A stretch of 64,000 nt of DNA, from positions 309,015-373,014 of the forward strand of contig NZ_JACIBK010000006.1 of assembly GCF_014195325.1 (NCBI RefSeq), in the 5' to 3' direction. Shown in pieces: positions 1 through 8,007 of this stretch. The translations under genes and the position numbers were made by a program. Positions within the stretch are counted from its first letter, which is position 1. The number at the start of each line of letters is the position of its first letter. The notes under the pieces were generated by a model, which had not been told where the DNA came from, did not search any database, and saw nothing but the letters and a program-made list of their open reading frames with translations. Origin of the DNA: Rhizobium sp. BK650 (lineage in GTDB: Bacteria; Pseudomonadota; Alphaproteobacteria; Rhizobiales; Rhizobiaceae).

Positions 1-108
1 CGGATTGGTTGTGCAATCGACGGGCTTCAGGCGAGCGACAGCCTGGATGTCGCCGGTATCGGCAACAACGGTTGTAATCTCGCGGAGTTGGTCAAGCTTG
101 GATGTCAT
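1..108 (-). CDS. tal: Transaldolase, N-terminal 36 codons (gene runs off the window)
   Basis: The minus strand from an ATG at 108 reads [20 protein letters not shown] and continues to ...VDCTTNP at the window edge. This is the characteristic N-terminus of TalB-type transaldolase, up to the TTNP strand of the barrel. An AAGGA ribosome-binding site lies 8 nt upstream. Transaldolase moves a dihydroxyacetone unit between sugar phosphates in the cytoplasmic non-oxidative pentose phosphate pathway. The gene is divergent from the SorC-type regulator at 558. Only the first tenth or so of the protein is present, so nothing can be said about the active-site lysine. Confidence 0.85.
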   Translation of the reverse strand, partial: MTSKLDQLREITTVVADTGDIQAVARLKPVDCTTNP

Positions 109-557
109 GGTCAAAATCCTTTGTGAACTTGGGCTGCTGACCGGCACGAGTTCCGCCCGGCGATGAGGTGATCTGAAGACAGATGGTTTGGATGCTGCAG
201 ACGGAAGGACTCGCGGCCGTCACGGATGATTCATAAACGTGAGAGACATTGGCGGTGTTCCCAATTGCAGCCGTCCAAGCCCCGGAAAACGGCACGCGCA
301 TCACAAGCGCTGCAGCGTGCTGCGGCTGATACACCGGTTGGGATTTTCCATATGCCCGCACATTGTCCTCCTTGGACGGACAAGAACGACGTTATCGACC
401 CCGACTATCGCCGTTCTCGCAACGAAAAGTCAAGGACATTTGTGCATTTCAATTGACATAAGTGTCACACCCGGCATTATCGCGGGAACAAAGCCGATGC
501 TGCAACTTTATGCCATCGATGGCAAAGATCTAGGGCGAAATCGGCGCGGGAGGAGAT
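109..557. other. Intergenic region between tal and the SorC regulator
   Basis: This 449-nt stretch separates divergent genes and carries no convincing coding frame. It contains a sigma70-like promoter at 453-481 and a perfect 14-bp palindrome TGCCATCGATGGCA at 511-524. The palindrome lies in the expected leader of the regulator gene and could be an operator. I saw no RNA gene. Confidence 0.5.
453..481 (+). promoter_or_regulatory. Sigma70-like promoter of the SorC regulator with overlapping palindrome
   Basis: A perfect -35 TTGACA at 453-458 is followed by a 17-nt spacer and ATTATC at 476-481. The inverted repeat TGACA-N4-TGTCA (454-467) overlaps the -35 box, which would suit autorepression by the adjacent SorC-type regulator. 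The assignment is from motif and position only. Confidence 0.5.
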
Positions 558-1541
558 GTGGTCAAGCTAAAACGCGGCACGCATACTGCCTATTCCGAAG
601 CCTCGTCGCTCAGGCTGCGGGCCGCATGGCTCTACTATAACGAGGGCCTGACCCAGAAGGATGTCGCCGAACAGCTCGGCATCAGCCGCACGACCGTCAT
701 CCGCCTGCTCGATGAGGCGATGAAACGCAGCGAAGTACAGATCTGGATCAACGATTCGATCGGCGACTGCGTCGAGCTATCCGTCAAGCTCGAACGGATT
801 TATGGGCTCGACGAGGCGATCGTCGTTCCGCAGCCTGCCAATTGCGACGCCAATTCACTGGCAAAGAATGTCGGCCTGGCCCTCGGCCAGTTTCTGTCGG
901 AGGCTATCCCGGACGACTATACGATCGGCGTCGGCTGGGGTCGCACCATGACGGCCTCGCTAGCAAGCTTCCGCCCGCCGCGCCGCGACAATTGCAAGAT
1001 CGTCTCTCTGCTCGGCGGCATCGTCGCCGTCCATCAGACGAACCCGATCGACTACACCTGGCGGCTGGCAAACCAGCTTGGCGCCGAGTGCTATATGTTC
1101 CTGGCCCCGCTGCTTGTGGATTCGATCGAAACCAAGCGCAACCTCATCGAAAAATGCGGATTGGATACGATCTACCGGCTGGCGGAAAACCTTGATCTCG
1201 CGATCGTCAGCTGCGGCGATATCGGCCCGCATTCGACCTCTCTCTCCGAGGGCTGGATTTCCAAGGCAGAGCTGCAGCAGTTGATCGACGCAGGCTGCGT
1301 CTGCGACACCATGTTCAACTTTCTGGACAAGGACGGCAATTCCGTCGATCACTCGATCAATCAGCGGGTGATGTCGGTGGATCTCGATACGCTGAAGAAG
1401 GCGAAGCATATCGTGCTTTCCTCCGGCGGCGCACATCGCGCTGTCGCGATCCGGGCCACGATCAAACGGATCGGCTGCAATACGCTGATCACTGATGAGA
1501 GTGCGGCAAAGGCATTGCTGGAGTTAGCCGAAGCCGCCTGA
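558..1541 (+). CDS. SorC/DeoR-family sugar-binding transcriptional regulator
   Basis: The 327-residue protein has an N-terminal helix-turn-helix at about residues 31-53 (GLTQKDVAEQLGISRTTVIR) and a SorC-type sugar-binding effector domain over the remainder. Regulators of this family bind phosphorylated sugars and control sugar or polyol operons. A GTG start at 558 is chosen because GGGAGGAG lies just upstream and no ATG fits the frame. The divergent neighbour is transaldolase, so a pentose-phosphate-related effector is plausible but not shown. The gene ends 22 nt before the convergent ada-like gene. Family call is firm; target genes are inferred. Confidence 0.85.
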   Translation: MVKLKRGTHTAYSEASSLRLRAAWLYYNEGLTQKDVAEQLGISRTTVIRLLDEAMKRSEVQIWINDSIGDCVELSVKLERIYGLDEAIVVPQPANCDANSLAKNVGLALGQFLSEAIPDDYTIGVGWGRTMTASLASFRPPRRDNCKIVSLLGGIVAVHQTNPIDYTWRLANQLGAECYMFLAPLLVDSIETKRNLIEKCGLDTIYRLAENLDLAIVSCGDIGPHSTSLSEGWISKAELQQLIDAGCVCDTMFNFLDKDGNSVDHSINQRVMSVDLDTLKKAKHIVLSSGGAHRAVAIRATIKRIGCNTLITDESAAKALLELAEAA

Positions 1542-1563
1542 ACGGCTTCGGCTGATCCAAACC

Positions 1564-2436
1564 TCAGGCGTGCGCCGATTCCCAGCCGAGCATTGCTCGC
1601 TTGCGAGTCAGACCCCAATGATAACCGGTCAGCGCTCCATCTTTTCCGAGCGCACGGTGGCAAGGCACCACGAAGGAAATCGGGTTGGCCCCGACCGCTG
1701 CGCCGACGGCGCGCATGGCAGTCGGCCGGCCGATGTCCTTGGCGATGTCGCTATAGGTCACGGCCTTGCCGAAGGGGATTTTCAGAAGGCTCTGCCAGAC
1801 GCTGACCTGGAAATCCGTTCCGATCAGGACGACGCGTAGCGGCTGATCCGACATCCAGCGCCCCGGCTGGAAGATGCGCTCGGCGTAAGACTTCGTCGCT
1901 AGGGCGTCCTGCACATAATCAGCATTCGGCCAGCGGCAGGCCATATCCTCAAAGCAGGCTTTTTCATCACCGGTATCGCTGAAGGCAAGGCCCGCAAGCC
2001 CGCGTTCCGTGACCATGACGAGAGCTGTCCCGAAGGGGCAGGTATGAAACCCGTAACGGATCGTCAGCCCGCCGCCCTTCGCCTTCCATTCGCCCGGCGA
2101 CATCGCCTCATGCGTGACGAACAGGTCGTGCAGGCGGCTCGGGCCAGACAGACCGACCTCGATCGACGTTTCAAGCAGCGGCATCTCTTCCTTGCGTAAG
2201 AGCCGTTTGGCGTGGTCGAGCGTCACGGCCTGCAGAAACGCCTTGGGAGACAGGCCGGCCCAGCGGGTAAAGGTTTTCTGGAGCTGCGTCGGCGACTGGT
2301 TCAGCCGTGCAGCAATCGCTTCCAGCGACGGCTGGTCGCGATATTCTTCGCTGATCAGCTCGATGACCTGACGGACGACATCATAGTCCGGACCATCAGG
2401 GGTGATATCTGTGTCGAGTTTCGCGATCATGTTCAT
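1564..2436 (-). CDS. Ada-like protein: AraC HTH plus O6-methylguanine-DNA methyltransferase
   Basis: This 290-residue protein joins an AraC-type DNA-binding domain (about residues 20-120) to a C-terminal methylated-DNA-[protein]-cysteine methyltransferase domain. The suicide alkyl-acceptor motif PCHR is intact with Cys259. It repairs O6-alkylguanine by irreversible transfer to that cysteine. Compared with E. coli Ada (354 residues), the N-terminal zinc/methylphosphotriester-sensing domain is missing, so the classical methylation switch cannot operate as in E. coli. The start at 2436 has GGAGA 6 nt upstream. It is convergent with the SorC regulator. Confidence 0.9.
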   Translation of the reverse strand: MNMIAKLDTDITPDGPDYDVVRQVIELISEEYRDQPSLEAIAARLNQSPTQLQKTFTRWAGLSPKAFLQAVTLDHAKRLLRKEEMPLLETSIEVGLSGPSRLHDLFVTHEAMSPGEWKAKGGGLTIRYGFHTCPFGTALVMVTERGLAGLAFSDTGDEKACFEDMACRWPNADYVQDALATKSYAERIFQPGRWMSDQPLRVVLIGTDFQVSVWQSLLKIPFGKAVTYSDIAKDIGRPTAMRAVGAAVGANPISFVVPCHRALGKDGALTGYHWGLTRKRAMLGWESAHA

Positions 2437-2518
2437 CGTTTTTCTCCTTTACAAAGGAGATAATCAAGGGCGGGCAGCCAAACCACCCGTTTCTTGCGCC
2501 CGATTCTTACGCAATGCC

Positions 2519-3016
2519 TCAGATACGCTGCTTGACCGTTGCCAGTGCGCATTTGAAGGCCTTGGCGAAGCTTTCGCGATCGTCGGGGTTGAGGAAGGAG
2601 CCGACATCAGTGCGTTGGCCTTCGCCGAAAATATGCATGGAAAGAATGCCAATCTCCTGATGCCGCCGCACGAGAAAGCGTGTCCAGAACGGGTTGAAAT
2701 GATGTTCGATCATCCGACCGGACGGAGAGAACTTACGCACGGATACATCCGTGCGCGAAACCGTCACCTCTTCCCGCACCCTGCCGGACCGGTAATTCAG
2801 CCAGAAGGCGCCGTAGAGCAGCAGAAAGTCGAGCCCGAAGAAAAAGCCGATCGGCCAGGCACCGGTGACGATAAAGAACATGCCGTACATGAAACAGATG
2901 GCGCCGGAAATACAGAGCAATACCTTGAAGCCCTTCCGCCCGAGTGAGCGGTAGGGAAGGAGCTCGGCTGCGAAAACAGGCTGCTCGTTGCGGCTGTCGG
3001 CGTTGCTTTCCGTCAT
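2519..3016 (-). CDS. DUF2244 family membrane protein
   Basis: The predicted product of 165 residues has two adjacent hydrophobic segments at about residues 30-75 followed by a basic, soluble C-terminal part, matching the layout of DUF2244 proteins found in alphaproteobacteria. Function is unknown. An in-frame start exists at 3106, but it would lie inside nth; the ATG at 3016 leaves a 22-nt divergent gap to nth and gives the family-like N-terminus. Rhizobia often carry this gene next to nth, and the same arrangement is seen here. Confidence 0.75.
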   Translation of the reverse strand: MTESNADSRNEQPVFAAELLPYRSLGRKGFKVLLCISGAICFMYGMFFIVTGAWPIGFFFGLDFLLLYGAFWLNYRSGRVREEVTVSRTDVSVRKFSPSGRMIEHHFNPFWTRFLVRRHQEIGILSMHIFGEGQRTDVGSFLNPDDRESFAKAFKCALATVKQRI

Positions 3017-3038
3017 GACCGATGAGTATAGATTTTTC

Positions 3039-3815
3039 ATGGCCAATCCGAAACTCAAATCCGTCAGCAAACCGTCCGAAAACTCGGATGTGATCGTCCG
3101 CCGCAAGCCTGCGGTGAAGACAGCCTACTCGCTCGCAGAACGCGAGGAGATCTTCCGCCGCCTTTCGATCCAGCGGCCCGAGCCGCGCGGTGAGCTAGAG
3201 CACACCAATCCCTTCACTCTCGTCGTGGCGGTGGCACTCTCCGCCCAGGCCACGGATGCCGGCGTGAACAAGGCCACGCGGGCGCTCTTCAAGGTCGCCG
3301 ATGCGCCGCAGAAGATGCTCGATCTCGGCGAGGAGAAACTACGCGATTACATCAAGACGATCGGTCTTTACCGGAACAAAGCAAAGAACGTCATTGCGCT
3401 CTCGCAGATGCTGGTCGACGAATTCGGCGGCAAGGTGCCCGAGACACGAGAGGAACTGGTGCGCTTGCCCGGCGTCGGGCGCAAGACCGCCAATGTCGTG
3501 CTGTCAATGGCCTTCGGCCAGGCGACGATGGCCGTGGACACCCACATCTTCCGCATCGCGAACCGCATCAAGCTCGCACCGGGAAAGACGCCCGAGGAGG
3601 TGGAAGAGCGGCTGATGAAGGTCGTGCCGAAGCACTACCTTTATCACGCCCATCACTGGCTGATCCTGCACGGTCGCTATACCTGCAAGGCCCGCCGCCC
3701 GGAATGTGAACGATGCGTGATTGCAGACATCTGCAAGTCGCCGGAAAAGAGCTGCGATATCCCGGCACCGCTGGTCGAACTACCGCCTCAGGTGATCGGC
3801 GAAGCCGTCGAGTAA
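3039..3815 (+). CDS. nth: Endonuclease III (DNA glycosylase/AP lyase)
   Basis: Nth removes oxidised pyrimidines and cleaves the abasic site. The helix-hairpin-helix LPGVGRKTANVV contains the catalytic lysine, and VDTHIFR contains the catalytic aspartate. The C-terminal four-cysteine pattern C-X6-C-X2-C-X5-C (CKARRPECERCVIADIC) binds the [4Fe-4S] cluster. With the ATG at 3039 the product is 258 residues, including a basic N-terminal extension relative to the 211-residue E. coli enzyme. An upstream in-frame ATG at 3015 would overlap the divergent DUF2244 start. Neither start has a strong Shine-Dalgarno sequence. Confidence 0.95.
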   Translation: MANPKLKSVSKPSENSDVIVRRKPAVKTAYSLAEREEIFRRLSIQRPEPRGELEHTNPFTLVVAVALSAQATDAGVNKATRALFKVADAPQKMLDLGEEKLRDYIKTIGLYRNKAKNVIALSQMLVDEFGGKVPETREELVRLPGVGRKTANVVLSMAFGQATMAVDTHIFRIANRIKLAPGKTPEEVEERLMKVVPKHYLYHAHHWLILHGRYTCKARRPECERCVIADICKSPEKSCDIPAPLVELPPQVIGEAVE

Positions 3816-3839
3816 GGCAGCATACCCTGCTCGTCTTCC

Positions 3840-4553
3840 TCAGGCGCGGGAGCCAGGATCCCGCGCGGAAATCAGCTTGTGCAGATGTACCATCATGCCG
3901 GCAGCAAAGAGCGGCGTGAGCAAGTTGACGATCGGGATCGCCAGGAAAAGCGCGATCACCAGTCCGCCGAGAAAGACGGTCGGACCGTGCTTGACGCGAA
4001 ACAACCGCGCCTCGGGCGGTGAACGGAAGCGCATGGCCGCGAACTCAAAAAATTCTCGCCCGAGTAGGTAGCCATTCACCAGGAAGAACGCCACGAGATT
4101 GACGCCGGGAATGAACAGCAGCAAGAGCGCGACGATATTGCCGACGATAATCACACCGAGGAATTTGAGCGAGCTTGCCACGGCCGAACCAAGCGGCATG
4201 GCCTTGCCAGGGTCATCCTGCGGATAGTCCCGCGTCTCGATCACCTCGGCGACGTCGTCGAGGAAAAGGCCGGCAATGAGGGCTGTGACCGGCGAAAGAA
4301 GCAGCGCTAGCCCGAGCGCAAGACCGATGCCCGCAGCTATCAGAAAAACGAAACTCAGCCAGCCGGCCCAATCGGGCATCTCGGGAAAGAACCCGGTCAC
4401 CCAAGGAAATACAAAGGCCAGGAAGAGGCCACGCAGCACAAACCACAGACCGATCAGAACCAGCACCGTCAGTCCCAGAACCTTCCAGAAAACCGACCGT
4501 GTCTCCGGTGCAAACAGGTTCGCAAGTGAAAGGCGGGCGGCATCAAGGATCAT
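3840..4553 (-). CDS. CysZ-like (EI24 domain) inner-membrane protein
   Basis: The 237-residue protein has several strongly hydrophobic segments (about residues 25-50, 65-95, 130-165, 195-225) and the EI24/CysZ domain layout, including the NGYLLGREFFE segment. CysZ mediates sulfate entry for cysteine synthesis in enterobacteria, but rhizobial members are annotated mainly by homology and no sulfate genes are nearby. It lies tail to tail with nth, 24 nt apart. Confidence 0.75.
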   Translation of the reverse strand: MILDAARLSLANLFAPETRSVFWKVLGLTVLVLIGLWFVLRGLFLAFVFPWVTGFFPEMPDWAGWLSFVFLIAAGIGLALGLALLLSPVTALIAGLFLDDVAEVIETRDYPQDDPGKAMPLGSAVASSLKFLGVIIVGNIVALLLLFIPGVNLVAFFLVNGYLLGREFFEFAAMRFRSPPEARLFRVKHGPTVFLGGLVIALFLAIPIVNLLTPLFAAGMMVHLHKLISARDPGSRA

Positions 4554-4787
4554 TTGTGGCGTCTCCGTTATGCGGCGTCATGTAGGAATTCTGCGCCCTC
4601 CCGGCAAGCCAGTTGAAAATTACATGCTGGAATAGAAAACTTGTCCAAATTTAAGTGCTAATATATAGTTCGTAATGTTCGAAATACGTGTGGGCCTAAG
4701 AAGAGCTTCCGGGTAATATTGAAAAAACAGGGATTCGGCTCCGCATGAATCCACGGAAAGTCTCTAGGGATATGGGGAGGCTGCGAC
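4554..4787. other. AT-richer intergenic region upstream of the RpiR regulator
   Basis: This 234-nt gap separates two divergent genes. It holds the promoter described at 4641-4669 and a roughly 115-nt leader to the RpiR start. No coding frame or RNA gene is evident. Confidence 0.5.
4641..4669 (+). promoter_or_regulatory. Sigma70-like promoter for the RpiR gene
   Basis: TTGTCC at 4641-4646 and TATAGT at 4664-4669 are separated by 17 nt in an AT-rich segment. They are oriented toward the RpiR gene, whose GTG start is at 4788. Assigned by motif only. Confidence 0.45.
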
Positions 4788-5642
4788 GTGGAAGACTTTG
4801 TACAGAAGCTTAGGCAATACGCGAAGTCCGGCACGCCTGCCGAACGACGCATCGCCAAGTATTTCACCGAACATTTGAACGATCTGCCGTTCGAAACCGC
4901 CGCGTCGGTCGCCGATCGACTCGATCTTTCGCCCATGACGGTTGGCCGTTTCCTGCGTGCACTCGGCTATCAGGGTCTGGACAGTGTCAAGGTGCAGATT
5001 CGCGAAACGGCGACGACTTCGCCCGTCCAGTTCCAAAGCGCAATGACGGAGTTGCAGGCTGACGCTACCGAAGGTAAGGCGCTTGCCGTTCTTGTAGCCG
5101 AGCAGATACAGGCGCTGCATCACATCTATCATCTGACCGCCCAGCCGCATTGGGGCGAAGCCGTCGCAATGATCGGCACCTCTAGGGAAGTTTTCGTCGC
5201 CACTCATATCAGGCTTGCTGGCTTCTCCAATCATTTCTGTCAGCGGCTGATCCAGGCCCGCGATAGCGTATATGCGATCGATGGCGCTGCTAATCACTTC
5301 ACAGAGCTTTTTGCCCGCTCCTTCGTCGACGACGCGGTGCTTGTGATCATCGATTGCCGGAGCTTTGCGAGGTCACGGCTGCTTGCGCGCACCGCCAGGC
5401 GCTATGGCTATAAGGTGATCCTGATTTCCGCTCAGAATGCCGACTGGCTGCCCGAACAGTCGAACGTCGTCCTGCCTTTGCCGCCTGCCCGCGCGCCCGA
5501 CACGGATAACCTGCCGCCACTGATCGCCTTGCTCGACTGCCTTGCCGAGGCAGTCATATTGAATGCCGGCGAGGAGGCCGGTCAGCGCCGCCGACGTATG
5601 GTGGAATTTGCAGCTATCCTTGGCGAAGCGGCGAACCGCTAG
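4788..5642 (+). CDS. MurR/RpiR-family transcriptional regulator (HTH + SIS)
   Basis: The 284-residue protein has an N-terminal RpiR-type helix-turn-helix (about residues 18-70, with SVADRLDLSPMTVGRFLRAL) and a C-terminal SIS sugar-phosphate-binding domain (about 120-250). RpiR proteins sense phosphosugars. The GTG start at 4788 is preceded by GGGGAGG at optimal distance. It is convergent with, and one base away from, the FGGY kinase that ends the polyol operon, so that operon is a possible target; this is inference from position. Confidence 0.85.
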   Translation: MEDFVQKLRQYAKSGTPAERRIAKYFTEHLNDLPFETAASVADRLDLSPMTVGRFLRALGYQGLDSVKVQIRETATTSPVQFQSAMTELQADATEGKALAVLVAEQIQALHHIYHLTAQPHWGEAVAMIGTSREVFVATHIRLAGFSNHFCQRLIQARDSVYAIDGAANHFTELFARSFVDDAVLVIIDCRSFARSRLLARTARRYGYKVILISAQNADWLPEQSNVVLPLPPARAPDTDNLPPLIALLDCLAEAVILNAGEEAGQRRRRMVEFAAILGEAANR

Positions 5643-5643
5643 A

Positions 5644-7227
5644 TTAGTCCATGGCTTCCAGCTCTGCCCGGTGGCGATACATGGCAAGAAAACGACGATA
5701 ATCACGATCGTAAATCGCCTGCTTGTTCCTGTCGGGAAGTCGCTCAGCGCCACCCGGATACATCGCCCTGCCCGCCGTGGCCAAATCCCTCTGCAAGCCG
5801 CAAGAAACCGATGCGGCAATCGCGGTGCCGAGCAGAACCGCCTCGTTCATCTCGGGCACGATGACCTTGCAACCCGTCACATCCGCATAGAGTTCCATCA
5901 GCACCGGGTTTTTCACGTGGCCGCCAGCCACATGCAGAGTATCCGGCACGTACCCATAGTCCTTCATCGTCTCAAGGATATGGCGGATACCGAGGGCAAT
6001 CCCGACTGCGGTGCGCCAATAGAGCGCGCACAGCCCGTCGAAGGACGTATCGAGCGTCAGGCCACTGACGACGCCGACGGCATGCGGATCGGCCAATGGC
6101 GACCGGTTGCCATGAAAATCCGGAAGGACGAGTATCCGTGCACCAAGCGCGGCTCCCTCTTCTGCCCTGAGCTCAGCGATGCGGGCGACGATCCTCTGAT
6201 GCAGCACGGCGGTCGGCTCGCCGCCAGCCGCATGCATGCGTACGATATGATCGAGCAACGCACCGGCCGCCGATTGGCCGGCCTCGACAAGCCATGATTG
6301 AGGAAATACCGCCTCGTAATAGGGGCCCCACATTCCCTGGCTGGGTTTTCGCTCACGAGAGAAAGCAACGACGCAGCTTGACGTTCCTGCAATCAGCGCA
6401 AGCTGCTGCTCGAGTCCTGCCGGGTCGCCAGCATAGCCGCTGAGCGCTCCGAGCGCACCGGCATAGGCGTCGATCATTCCGGCCGCGACACAGCAATCGG
6501 TCGTCAATCCCAACGCTTCGGCAGCCTGCGGGCTCAGCTTGCCGATGCTCTCGCCGACGGCCACCGTCTCATCCGGCAGATGGCCGCGCGCCCGCAGGTC
6601 CTCAAGATCGATCTGCTGCAGGAAATCTTGCTGCCAGCCTTGTTCCCTGTGGGCGAGATAGTTCCACTTGGCTGTCAGCGTGCAGCGGGAGCGTGCAAGC
6701 GAACCCGTCGCCTTCCAGGTCAGGAAATCAGCAAGATCGAAGAAATAGCCTGCCTTCTCCCAGGTCGCCGGCAGCTTCTTCTTCAGCCACATCAGCTTCG
6801 GCATTTCCATCTCCGGCGACATGACATTGCCGGAATGTTCCAGCACCTCATGCTTCGTCGCCGTGCAGAAATCGGCTTCCTTCAATGCCCGATGATCAAG
6901 CCAGACAATCGTGTCGAAACGCGTCTCGCCGCCGGTGGAAACGCTGATCTGCCTGCCCTCGGTGTCTCGCACCACAAGCGAACAGGTGGCATCGAAACCG
7001 ATCGCGCCGACTGCGGCCGCCGCAATGCCGGATTGGCCCATCGCCGCGCGCACCGCAATGCAGACGGCGGCCCAGATGTCCTCGGAATCATGTTCGGCAT
7101 GGTTTTCCCGCGGCCGGTTCATGATGATCGAATGTTCGGCCTTGGCGAGCAGGTGGCCATGCGCGTCGAAGACACCGGCGCGTGCGCTGCCCGTGCCGAC
7201 GTCCACCGCAATCACATGATCACGCAT
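5644..7227 (-). CDS. FGGY-family pentulose kinase (D-ribulokinase-like)
   Basis: The 527-residue protein has the two-lobed actin-like FGGY fold: VDVGTGSARAGVFD at the N-terminus, WLDHRA in the sugar site, GTSSCVV and VAGGHVKNP in the nucleotide lobe. The overall pattern (GMIDAYAGALG, VVAFSRE) resembles the YDR109C/FGGY subgroup, for which D-ribulokinase activity is known, rather than xylulokinase or glycerol kinase. It is the last gene of the polyol operon; its ATG at 7227 overlaps the TGA of the HAD gene, indicating translational coupling. The likely role is to phosphorylate the ketose made by the upstream dehydrogenase. The exact substrate cannot be read from sequence. Confidence 0.85.
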   Translation of the reverse strand: MRDHVIAVDVGTGSARAGVFDAHGHLLAKAEHSIIMNRPRENHAEHDSEDIWAAVCIAVRAAMGQSGIAAAAVGAIGFDATCSLVVRDTEGRQISVSTGGETRFDTIVWLDHRALKEADFCTATKHEVLEHSGNVMSPEMEMPKLMWLKKKLPATWEKAGYFFDLADFLTWKATGSLARSRCTLTAKWNYLAHREQGWQQDFLQQIDLEDLRARGHLPDETVAVGESIGKLSPQAAEALGLTTDCCVAAGMIDAYAGALGALSGYAGDPAGLEQQLALIAGTSSCVVAFSRERKPSQGMWGPYYEAVFPQSWLVEAGQSAAGALLDHIVRMHAAGGEPTAVLHQRIVARIAELRAEEGAALGARILVLPDFHGNRSPLADPHAVGVVSGLTLDTSFDGLCALYWRTAVGIALGIRHILETMKDYGYVPDTLHVAGGHVKNPVLMELYADVTGCKVIVPEMNEAVLLGTAIAASVSCGLQRDLATAGRAMYPGGAERLPDRNKQAIYDRDYRRFLAMYRHRAELEAMD

Positions 7228-7916
7228 CAATGCTGAGTCCCGTCCCGCTTTTGTTTGCGGACAAGGTGTATCAATTCCGGCATGGCGTCAAACACGACTT
7301 CCGGCGAAAGCCTGTCGAGTTCCTCCCGGTATCCGGCGAAGTTGGCATGCGAACCGCCGGTGAAGGCGAATACCGTCATGCCCGCAGCTTTTGCCGCGGC
7401 AATGCCCGCCGGGCTGTCTTCGATGACGATGCAATCGCGTGGCTCCACGCTCATCTGCTTAGCCGCATAGAGAAAGAGATCAGGCGCCGGCTTGCCTCGC
7501 TTGACCATGCTGGCACTGAAGATATTCGGCAGCTTCGGTAAGAGCCCGGTGACGGAAAGCGACAGCTTGATCCGCTCGACCTGGCTGGAGGAGGCGACGC
7601 AGCAGGGAACGCCGAGGGCATCAATCGTATCGCCGATGCCCGGCATGGCCTTCAGCTCGGTGCGGAAACGGGCATAAAGATTGGTGCGGATGCCTTCGAG
7701 GAATTCCTCGTTGGCGTGCACGTTGAACTCCGTCTCCAATATGTCGATCAGCGTCGCAAGGCTCTTGCCGAGGAAACGCTCATAGGCCTCATCCTCGGTA
7801 ATCGTCACGCCGAGACCGGCCATTGCCTTGACGAGAACGGAAATCGAAATCGGCTCGCTGTCGACAAGTACGCCGTCGCAATCGAAAATGACCAGCCGTG
7901 GTTCAGCATCAGCCAT
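7227..7916 (-). CDS. HAD-superfamily (subclass IA) phosphatase
   Basis: This 229-residue enzyme carries the HAD motifs: FDCDGVLVDSEP with the nucleophile and acid/base aspartates, SSS (motif II), the lysine in KRGKPAPD (motif III), and IEDSPAG (motif IV). The cap is of the beta-phosphoglucomutase/Gph type. It sits between mtlK and the FGGY kinase. Such phosphatases in polyol operons are thought to dephosphorylate sugar phosphates or relieve phosphosugar build-up; the substrate is not predictable here. Confidence 0.85.
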   Translation of the reverse strand: MADAEPRLVIFDCDGVLVDSEPISISVLVKAMAGLGVTITEDEAYERFLGKSLATLIDILETEFNVHANEEFLEGIRTNLYARFRTELKAMPGIGDTIDALGVPCCVASSSQVERIKLSLSVTGLLPKLPNIFSASMVKRGKPAPDLFLYAAKQMSVEPRDCIVIEDSPAGIAAAKAAGMTVFAFTGGSHANFAGYREELDRLSPEVVFDAMPELIHLVRKQKRDGTQH

Positions 7917-8007
7917 GAAAGACCCAACCTGAGTTCAGTTCGGACGAAACCGTCCTGCTTCGTCCGCAAGGCCGGGATGACGGCAGAAATGCCGCCATCT
8001 GGATTCT

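Noticed and set aside
92..361. 89-residue minus-strand frame overlapping the tal start
   Set aside because: It overlaps the transaldolase start in another frame, has no ribosome site and no recognisable composition.
5373..5819. 148-residue minus-strand frame between RpiR and FGGY genes
   Set aside because: It is a shadow frame of the two real genes that meet at 5642/5644.
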